NCBI GenBank assembly: GCA_948434855.1
Contig: CAOJFR010000026.1
Span: forward strand, 1-19,246
Reading direction: 5' to 3'
DNA from: an uncultured Clostridia bacterium
GTDB taxonomy: Bacteria; Bacillota; Clostridia; Christensenellales; UBA1242
DNA length: 19,246 bases
Every line of letters begins with the position of its first letter. Position 1 is the stretch's first letter. The notes under the pieces were generated by a model that worked only from the letters and a program-made list of their open reading frames with translations, did not search any database and was not told the DNA's origin. This document shows, in pieces, positions 14,219 to 19,246 of this stretch. The position numbers and the translations under genes were made by a program.

Positions 14219-15145
14219 ATGAAATTAAGCACAAAAAGCACACTTAGCAAAACGATTAAAAATGGAATTTTTGGAGATGTAAGGCAAGGCAAAAAAGTTT
14301 ATGATATTGGCACACTCTTTAAGCTTTATTCATTGCATGAAATAAAAGATTTAGATAAAATTCGTGAAAATTGGAATGAGTTTAGCACGTTTGTTCTTAA
14401 ACATAAGGCAAGCATATTAAATTCTGCAAAACTGGAAGCAATAAATTATAGGGGTATAAAATCAAAAAATCGTTCAGCTTTAGAAAATAAAATAAATGCA
14501 CAATTATTTATTTTAATGTCAAAAATAAAACATTATTCAAGTGTAGAAAATTTCAAAAATAAAAAGATTTTTTCAGGCATTGTTGGTGAAATTATTAAGG
14601 GAACGAACTCGTGTTTGTTAGATGTTGGTTCAGGTCCAATTCCGGACACATCATTCAAGTTAACCGAAACTGCAAAAAAAGTTTTTGCAATGGATGATTT
14701 TATTATTGCATTAAAACTTATAAGTGATAGAGGCGTTGAGCCAATAGAGCAAATGTTTAGCAATTCAACCAATGTTTCAAATTATGATATTGTTGTTGGA
14801 AAAAGTCCGTGCAGTGCGATTGCTCCAATAGTTAAGGTTTGTTCAAAAACCAACACTCCATATTTTTTGGAGCTTTGTGATTGCGATTTAGAAAATCACA
14901 GAATGGCAAATGGAATGGTTCCAGAAAGTTGGAGAGAGTTTTTGCCAGAAATTGACAGCAATATAAAGTTTTTTAGAAAATATGCCTATAGTGTGGATAT
15001 TTCAAAATCTCAGATTGAAAATTTAATAGCAAATGAGAAATATAAAAACTTTTGTGAAGAAGAATTTGATTTTATGCTAAATATGATTGCTTATATGTTT
15101 GATGAAATTGATGAAGTGCCAGATTTTTTTGATGAAATGCAATAA
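14219..15145 (+). CDS. Protein with degenerate methyltransferase-like fold
   Basis: This gene encodes 308 aa from an ATG with AAGGGAG upstream and a consensus promoter. A TTG at 14168 sometimes taken as start is the -35 box. The first 125 residues are helical. Then SCLLDVGSGPIPDTSF (131-146) looks like the SAM-binding motif I of class I methyltransferases, and KKVFAMDDF (153-161) gives the expected acidic residue after strand 2. YDIVVGKSPCSAIAPI (189-204) sits where motif IV would be but lacks the usual NPPY/DPPY. The acidic C-terminus ends FDEIDEVPDFFDEMQ. The fold resemblance is reasonable; activity and substrate are unknown. It is monocistronic, followed by a strong terminator. Confidence 0.72.
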   Translation: MKLSTKSTLSKTIKNGIFGDVRQGKKVYDIGTLFKLYSLHEIKDLDKIRENWNEFSTFVLKHKASILNSAKLEAINYRGIKSKNRSALENKINAQLFILMSKIKHYSSVENFKNKKIFSGIVGEIIKGTNSCLLDVGSGPIPDTSFKLTETAKKVFAMDDFIIALKLISDRGVEPIEQMFSNSTNVSNYDIVVGKSPCSAIAPIVKVCSKTNTPYFLELCDCDLENHRMANGMVPESWREFLPEIDSNIKFFRKYAYSVDISKSQIENLIANEKYKNFCEEEFDFMLNMIAYMFDEIDEVPDFFDEMQ

Positions 15146-15210
15146 GTTAAAATTTATATTAATTTAAAAATAAAACACCACTCAAGGACGGTAAACTTTG
15201 AAACTAGCAA

Positions 15211-15244
15211 AAAAAACGAACTTATAATTAAGTTCGTTTTTTTT
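15211..15244. terminator. Bidirectional terminator between convergent genes
   Basis: AAAAAACGAACTT (15211-15223) pairs perfectly with AAGTTCGTTTTTT (15230-15242) around TATAAT, with T runs on both strands. It separates the methyltransferase-like gene (+) from the SDR (-). Confidence 0.9.
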
Positions 15245-15257
15245 ACAAACTCTATAT

Positions 15258-15998
15258 TTATCTACTTGAAAGTTTTCCACCATCGATAAGAAGATCTGCC
15301 CCAGAAATCCAACTTGCTTTCTCGCTTGCAAGAAAAACGATTGCATTCGCAACGTCAAGTGCGGTGCCAATTCCAAAAGGATAACTTGCACTTTGTTTTT
15401 CCAACATTGCTTTATATTCTTCTTCATTCATCACATTATTGTGAATTTGAAAGCCAGAATTAAGCATACCCGGCGAAATTGTGTTTACACGAATATTATA
15501 TTGTGCCAAATCTTTTGAAAGAGTTTGCGCGATCATATTCACACCTGCTTTTGCACAAGAGTAGGCGATTGAGCTTCCGCCTGCGGTTGCAGAAATTGAA
15601 GAAATACACACAATGTTAGGATTTGTTCCTTTTTTAAGTAATGGCAAAAAAGCTTTTGAAACATAGAAATAACTTGAAAAATTATTTTTAATAACTTTAT
15701 CCCAATCGCTAGCAGAAATAGTTTCAATATTGCCCGGAATAATCGTTCCTGCGTTGTTTACTAGAACATCAATTTTTCCATATTTCTTTTCAACTTGTTC
15801 TGCAATTTTTAACAGTGCATTGTAGTCGGAAACATCACATTGTAAGAAATCTGCGTTTGGCAATTCCTTATTTGCCTTCTCGATTTTATCTAAGCCAATA
15901 GACAAACTCACAACTTTTGTGTTTTCTTCTTGTGAGAAAAGTTTTGCCGCTTCAAAGCCGACACCAGAAGTTGCCCCTGTAATTAAAATAACTCTCAT
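15258..15998 (-). CDS. Short-chain dehydrogenase/reductase (FabG-like SDR)
   Basis: This 246-aa classical SDR has TGATSGVG at 7-14, NNAG at 81-84, catalytic Ser133/134 in CISSISA, Y146-x3-K150 (YSCAK), and SPGM at 174-177 near the cofactor/substrate junction. It ends in SGADLLIDGGKLSSR, the usual SDR C-terminus. It is intact and very probably NAD(P)-dependent; the substrate is unknown. Its ATG overlaps the stop of the phosphotransferase gene in an ATGA, with AGGAGA inside that gene, so the two proteins are translationally coupled and probably act together. The gene ends at a strong terminator. Confidence 0.92.
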   Translation of the reverse strand: MRVILITGATSGVGFEAAKLFSQEENTKVVSLSIGLDKIEKANKELPNADFLQCDVSDYNALLKIAEQVEKKYGKIDVLVNNAGTIIPGNIETISASDWDKVIKNNFSSYFYVSKAFLPLLKKGTNPNIVCISSISATAGGSSIAYSCAKAGVNMIAQTLSKDLAQYNIRVNTISPGMLNSGFQIHNNVMNEEEYKAMLEKQSASYPFGIGTALDVANAIVFLASEKASWISGADLLIDGGKLSSR

Positions 15999-17110
15999 TT
16001 CTTTTCTCCTAAATTAAAATAATTCATATAAAATTTCATCTGCTCTTTTCCGTCAGCAATCAGACTCATCAAAAACTTATCGTCTGGCATATATTCAAAC
16101 CTGCTGTTTCTTAAAGACATATTTGAGATAATCCACCTAAATGAAATAAGCTTCAATTTTTTGTCAAAATCTTTGCTTAGTTTTTCATTCTCAAAATAAC
16201 CTTTCAAAAATTCTTCAACTCTTTCAAGTGAACTCATTCCACTCCAAGAAGCAATGTCACATACAGCGGCACCTCCAGCACATTCGTCTAAATCCAAAAT
16301 GCCTGTGATTGTATTTCCGTCAGTCAGCAAATTCCAATCAACAAAATCGTTATGAATTAAAACGGATTGTTTACAATTCAGCAACGGATTGTCTTTTGAA
16401 AATAAACTCAAAATCTTTGTTGATTGTTGTTGAGTAATTGTTTTGTATTTTACAAGTGTTGCCAAATTATTTTTTAAGCTGCAATTTACAAAATCTGCTA
16501 AAGAAGAGTGTAAACATTCCAATCTTCCAAGTTTTGCTTTTTCATTATCAAAACTGCCAAACCCTTTTACTTTCAAATTGTGTATTTTTTTCATCATTTT
16601 TCCAGTTTCATAAGTCAACTTCATCGTATCTTCTGGATGGGTTTCAAGCCACTTTTTGACAGCAATACCTTCAATTTTGTCTATAACTTGAAATGCACAA
16701 TCATTTTCATCTTCTAAATCGTGAATGCAATAAGTTGAATAGGTAGGCAAGCCAATTTCTTTCAACTTTTTTGCAACTAAACTTTCTACATAAAAATATC
16801 CGTTTTTAATTCCTTTTGGATGGCATCTTATAATAACCCTTTTGCCATTATCTAAAATTCCAACTCTGACAGAATTGATAAAGCCTAAATTTTCTTGGGA
16901 ATCTTTATCCACTTCATTGATTGAAATTAGCTTATTATCTTTCAGTTCTTTATTTACTTTTTCAATCAATTCTTTGCTTGAAATCCCACGATGTTTGTCT
17001 TGCCAAATCTCTCTTACTTCTGCTTGAGAAATTTTCCTATCAGTTTGCCAACACCAACTTTCTGTTCTATCACAAATTCTATTATTTATATCATTATAAT
17101 TTATTGCCAT
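15995..17110 (-). CDS. Phosphotransferase with aminoglycoside kinase (APH)-like fold
   Basis: The protein is 371 aa. About 70 N-terminal residues, with paired Trp and Cys residues and an SSKELIEKVN helix, precede the kinase-like domain. RVIIRCHP (91-98) lies where the ATP-binding Lys strand is expected, Glu109 lies in the following helix, VIDKIEG is at 142-148 as hinge, the catalytic HNDFVDWN at 253-260, and ILDLDE at 271-276 as metal loop. The residues needed for ATP-dependent phosphotransfer are mostly present, although Arg replaces the usual Lys region. Substrates of such proteins range from antibiotics to sugars and choline; antibiotic resistance should not be assumed. GAGGA lies before ATG and an extended -10 lies upstream. 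It is coupled to the downstream SDR. Confidence 0.85.
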   Translation of the reverse strand: MAINYNDINNRICDRTESWCWQTDRKISQAEVREIWQDKHRGISSKELIEKVNKELKDNKLISINEVDKDSQENLGFINSVRVGILDNGKRVIIRCHPKGIKNGYFYVESLVAKKLKEIGLPTYSTYCIHDLEDENDCAFQVIDKIEGIAVKKWLETHPEDTMKLTYETGKMMKKIHNLKVKGFGSFDNEKAKLGRLECLHSSLADFVNCSLKNNLATLVKYKTITQQQSTKILSLFSKDNPLLNCKQSVLIHNDFVDWNLLTDGNTITGILDLDECAGGAAVCDIASWSGMSSLERVEEFLKGYFENEKLSKDFDKKLKLISFRWIISNMSLRNSRFEYMPDDKFLMSLIADGKEQMKFYMNYFNLGEKK

Positions 17111-17125
17111 AATATCCTCACATTT

Positions 17126-17134
17126 ATTATACCA
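17126..17134 (-). promoter_or_regulatory. Extended -10 promoter of the phosphotransferase-SDR operon
   Basis: On the - strand TGGTATAAT (17126-17134) is a perfect extended -10 lying 15 nt before the ATG, with GTGAGGA between. No clear -35 is seen 17 nt upstream. The implied leader is only a few nucleotides, so the hairpins further upstream would lie outside a transcript starting here. Confidence 0.6.
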
Positions 17135-17459
17135 TAAAACTTATCGTTTTGTATTAAAAAAATAAAAAATGTAAAAAAATTATTTTGGCATTTAGGCGTG
17201 TGCTTGTATTATACAAGTGGCTCGGCTTTGCCTCGCCAGACAAGCACACACCACCAACTCAATATTGTTGCAAAAAGAGCGGTTTGCTGGCGGAGCATAA
17301 CGCAGTCCGCTCTTTTGCTTTTTGTTTTCTTCTCTCTATTATTCTAGTGTAAACGAATATTCTTTGTTGTCAAGGTTAAAGTGCATGCTGTTAGCAACCT
17401 TAACAACGGCCGAGATATTCGTTTTTTTTGCTGGTTAAGAGAGAGTAAGCAAAAAAAAG
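17135..17459. other. Gene-free stretch with three strong hairpins
   Basis: No credible coding region is present. Hairpin 1 pairs GTGTGCTTGT (17198-17207) with ACAAGCACAC (17240-17249) and contains TGGC/GCCA and GGC/GCC arms. Its left arm can instead form the near-palindrome CTTGTATTATACAAG (17203-17217), so two folds compete. Hairpin 2 pairs AAAAGAGCGG (17273-17282) with CCGCTCTTTT (17307-17316). Hairpin 3 pairs AAACGAATAT (17351-17360) with ATATTCGTTT (17415-17424), then GTTGT/ACAAC and AAGGTT/AACCTT inside, followed by a T run on +. TCTCTCT (17331-17337 region) and AGAGAGA (17438-17444 region) could close a wider stem. Hairpins 1 and 2 are much richer in GC than their surroundings. I recognise no known RNA family; strand is undecided. 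Confidence 0.6.
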
Positions 17460-17484
17460 AAAACATAGGCTTTGTCTATGTTTT
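17460..17484. terminator. Terminator of the 328-aa gene
   Basis: AAAACATAG (17460-17468) pairs with CTATGTTTT (17476-17484) around a 7-nt loop. On the - strand it follows the stop at 17536 and is followed by a long T-rich run; on the + strand T-rich DNA also follows, so it could also end a + strand transcript of the hairpin region. Confidence 0.8.
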
Positions 17485-17535
17485 TCTTTTATTAATCCGC
17501 TAGTTTCAAAATTGAGTGACTAAGTGGTGTTTTTG

Positions 17536-18522
17536 TTATTCATTTTTTAATTGGCTGTTAAAGTTATAAAATCGTTGAAGCAAAAATTCATTGCAAAGGG
17601 CTGTTAGGGTATTTTTGTTTTCATTTTGTTTGCAAATTCCCTTAACAAGCTGAACAAATTCGCTTATTGAATACAAATATTTAAGCTCGTTTTCGTCAAT
17701 AGAATTTTGAAAAATCAAATGCAGTTGTGGTTTAGAAATCATGTTAGAAATGTTTATTTTAGCATTGTTCAAAAACTCGTTAATTTTTTCTTCAGAAACT
17801 CCGCAAAGCTTAGAAAGTTTCTTGATAATTAAGTTTAGTTTATTTTTAATTTCATCAATCTCATTTTTTTTGTCAGCATTATTTTTAAGCATATAAGAGT
17901 GATATAATCTATAGTCCTCAAGCAGTGGAATAATTTTGAAAGCAAGTCCTTTTTCATTAAATGGCTTTTCAGTATCTTTTAAATATTCTTGCATAACGGA
18001 GCAAATAATTTCTAAATCACTCACAGAATTTTTTAGTTTTTCCTTTGCTTGTTTTGAAACTGCGTTTTTAAGTTTTTCTTCAGCGTTATTTAGTTGAAGC
18101 AAATAAAGTTCGTTTGCTTTGCTAGCAATGTGACGAGATCCAACAAACTTATATAAAAATTCATAAAGCTCATCTAACGAAAGCTTAAAAAGAGTGCCCT
18201 CAAAAACTCTAACAGGCTTAATAAACTGAACAAGAGGAATCAGGTCATAGCTGTAAATGTCTTTTGTTTCATTATTTTGCAAAGTAATGGTCATTTCATA
18301 TTTTTCATTTTCTCTTGAAAAATATTTATCTAGAATTGTTTTAGCATAAAGAAGCATTGCCCTATAGAGTCTGTCAGGATATCCACCACCAAGCAATAGC
18401 AAATCGCTTCTAAGCTTGTCATTTTTAATCACAAGATTTTTAATTTCTTCCTTAAGTGATTCATAGCAATCACCAGCTTTCAAAACAAAATCATTATATG
18501 CCTTAAAATCAGTAAGCTTCAT
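17536..18522 (-). CDS. Uncharacterised 328-aa helical protein
   Basis: The chosen start at 18522 has GGGAGGGAGA upstream; an in-frame ATG at 18543 lies inside the leader. The protein is soluble and mostly helical, with Lys/Glu-rich heptad-like stretches (about 145-175 and 215-245) suggesting coiled coil. A more ordered N-terminal part contains LLLLGGGYPDRLYRAMLLYAK. No catalytic motif or known family is recognised. A consensus promoter (18557-18585) and a terminator (17460-17484) mark it as a single-gene unit. A 5-bp GC hairpin (TCCCG/CGGGA) lies at the very 5' end of its transcript, just before the ribosome site. Confidence 0.72.
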   Translation of the reverse strand: MKLTDFKAYNDFVLKAGDCYESLKEEIKNLVIKNDKLRSDLLLLGGGYPDRLYRAMLLYAKTILDKYFSRENEKYEMTITLQNNETKDIYSYDLIPLVQFIKPVRVFEGTLFKLSLDELYEFLYKFVGSRHIASKANELYLLQLNNAEEKLKNAVSKQAKEKLKNSVSDLEIICSVMQEYLKDTEKPFNEKGLAFKIIPLLEDYRLYHSYMLKNNADKKNEIDEIKNKLNLIIKKLSKLCGVSEEKINEFLNNAKINISNMISKPQLHLIFQNSIDENELKYLYSISEFVQLVKGICKQNENKNTLTALCNEFLLQRFYNFNSQLKNE

Positions 18523-18556
18523 AAAATTTCTCCCTCCCGCCAATAACGGGACAATT

Positions 18557-18585
18557 ATTATATATTATATTTTAAATTTTGTCAA
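18557..18585 (-). promoter_or_regulatory. Sigma-A promoter of the 328-aa gene
   Basis: On the - strand TTGACA (18580-18585), a 17-nt spacer and TATAAT (18557-18562) form a perfect consensus promoter, about 34 nt before the start at 18522. This confirms the shorter start. Confidence 0.88.
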
Positions 18586-18669
18586 TAGAGAAATTAAAAA
18601 TTATAAAATGCAGGTTTAGTGACAAATAATTTTAACTTTTTAGCAGAGAATAACAATAAAGGAGATATT

Positions 18670-18807
18670 ATGAAAAAGAAAAATAAAAAGGTAAATTTAA
18701 GTGAACTTATTGATGTTTGGGATCCTAAAAAACAAGACCCGCTAGGGAGCTATACTGGTGAGCCAAAGGATGGCGGAAAACCTGTTCAAGATGCAGATGA
18801 TTTATAA
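18670..18807 (+). CDS. 45-aa small protein ending in PVQDADDL
   Basis: The gene starts at the ATG at 18670, which has AAAGGAGA 6-7 nt upstream; a longer frame from 18619 has no such site. The protein has a very basic N-terminus (MKKKNKKVN), a short amphipathic stretch (LSELIDVWDPKK), then DPLGSYTGEPKDGGKPVQDADDL. I recall short Clostridia proteins ending in a similar 'D-GSYTG-P...PVQDADDL' pattern, usually annotated as hypothetical; this is memory, not a search. It has no TM or signal. It is monocistronic with its own terminator, so a real expressed gene is likely. Function is unknown; the fixed acidic end suggests a binding or recognition tail. Confidence 0.75.
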   Translation: MKKKNKKVNLSELIDVWDPKKQDPLGSYTGEPKDGGKPVQDADDL

Positions 18808-18883
18808 AGTTAACTAAGCAAAGTTTGTTAAATTTGTTATTAAATGGTGCTATAAAACTAATCAATTAAATTATAAAATAAAA

Positions 18884-18909
18884 CTTCACCCAGAAATGGG
18901 TGGTTTTTT
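18884..18909 (+). terminator. Terminator after the 45-aa gene
   Basis: CACCCA (18887-18892) pairs with TGGGTG (18897-18902) around the stable GAAA tetraloop, extended by T-G and A/T pairs, followed by six T. Confidence 0.85.
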
Positions 18910-19026
18910 ATTAATAAACCACAGGCGAAAACGCAGGATAAGCCAAAAGAAAGTGCAAAAATGTTATAATTAAAGTGTAAAAATATGAAACAATGCTAAA
19001 AAGAGAAAAAAATAATGTCAAACCAC

Positions 19027-19058
19027 TTGAAATTTGTCGGGGGGGGGGGGCGTATAAT
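19027..19058 (+). promoter_or_regulatory. Promoter with a 12-G tract in the spacer
   Basis: TTGAAA (19027-19032) and a perfect TATAAT (19053-19058) are separated by 20 nt, of which twelve are consecutive G (19039-19050). Twelve G in a row is extraordinary in DNA this AT-rich. A spacer of 20 is too long for good activity; loss of three G would give the optimal 17. Long G runs between -35 and -10 are the known basis of phase-variable promoters such as Neisseria porA. The downstream gene starts at 19132 after a leader of about 67 nt. Confidence 0.75.
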
Positions 19059-19131
19059 GTAGGCAATAGTTGCGGTAACGTAAAGCATAATAAAAGCAAA
19101 ATAATCAAAAGATAAGTAAGGGGGAAAACTT

Positions 19132-19246
19132 ATGGAAAATAAAACAAGAGGAAATGGAAAAACAAAGAAAGTTGTTATTGGAGTGGCAACAATAGTTGCA
19201 GTAGCAGCAATAGCCGTTCCAACAGCACTAACTCTCACCGGTGGAA
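19132..19246 (+). CDS. Membrane-anchored or secreted protein, N-terminus only
   Basis: The start ATG has AAGGGGGA 6-7 nt upstream, and the frame is open to the window edge (38 codons). A basic N-terminal stretch (MENKTRGNGKTKK) is followed by a 20-residue hydrophobic, Ala/Val-rich helix (VVIGVATIVAVAAIAVPTAL) and then TLTGG. This is a typical uncleaved anchor or signal peptide of a secreted or surface protein; a cleavage site cannot be fixed. It follows the poly-G promoter. A relation to the DUF6273 protein at the left edge is possible but cannot be shown from 38 residues. Confidence 0.75.
   Translation, partial: MENKTRGNGKTKKVVIGVATIVAVAAIAVPTALTLTGG

Noticed and set aside
15995..17110. Aminoglycoside resistance gene
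   Set aside because: Only the general APH kinase fold is supported; the context with an SDR fits metabolism at least as well.
17198..17316. Integron attC-like or IS200/605-end hairpins
   Set aside because: Hairpins are suggestive in shape, but there is no integrase, RAYT or TnpA gene and no attC core sites (GTTRRRY) in the right places.
17351..17424. 6S RNA or known riboswitch
   Set aside because: The stem has no large central bubble flanked by long arms as in 6S, and no T-box, SAM, TPP or other consensus that I can recognise.
18911..19238. Two - strand open frames across the poly-G promoter
   Set aside because: They encode poly-Pro or low-complexity peptide from the G tract and the complement of the signal peptide, with no ribosome sites.

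Overview
The window is AT-rich DNA with short intergenic gaps, strong Shine-Dalgarno sites (GGAGG-like), sigma-A-type promoters (TTGACA/TATAAT) and U-tailed hairpin terminators. TGA is used as a stop and TGG encodes Trp, so the standard bacterial code applies. Together with a DUF6273 surface-type protein, a DegV protein and a DUF5131 protein, this points to an uncultured low-GC Firmicute, most likely a gut Clostridia-type organism. The lineage is an inference from gene style; there is no rRNA or marker gene.

Layout. 1-960: 3' end of a DUF6273 surface-type gene, short interspersed repeats and a bidirectional terminator. 967-5030: a DegV/FakB-like fatty-acid-binding protein (-) behind a palindrome-overlapped promoter, a small two-TM protein overlapping a cardiolipin synthase (+), and an inositol-monophosphatase-family protein (-). 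5187-7833: an unknown 146-aa protein, a tRNA-Arg(UCG) with an altered elbow pair, and a run of a two-TM protein, a DUF5131 protein and an SDR. 7834-8172: a block of nested palindromic repeats. 8177-8548: a small unknown gene (-). 8733-13229: a co-directional run of TfoX-N protein, DNPH1-like hydrolase, GNAT, HAD 5'-nucleotidase, six-TM protein, NUDIX hydrolase and DUF3592-like membrane protein. 13226-15145: TtcA-like tRNA thiolase (-) diverging from a methyltransferase-fold-like protein (+). 15258-17110: translationally coupled phosphotransferase and SDR (-). 17111-17535: a gene-free stretch with three strong hairpins. 17536-18807: an unknown helical protein (-) and a 45-aa protein ending in PVQDADDL (+). 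19027-19246: a promoter whose spacer holds twelve consecutive G, followed by the start of a membrane-anchored or secreted protein.

How genes may work together: DNPH1-like, HAD nucleotidase and NUDIX genes suggest nucleotide-pool cleaning; DegV and cardiolipin synthase are both tied to membrane lipid. The strongest new-looking signals are the poly-G promoter spacer (20 nt now; 17 nt if three G were lost, consistent with phase variation), the U19-A56 covariation in the tRNA, and the structured non-coding blocks near 7.9 kb and 17.3 kb.
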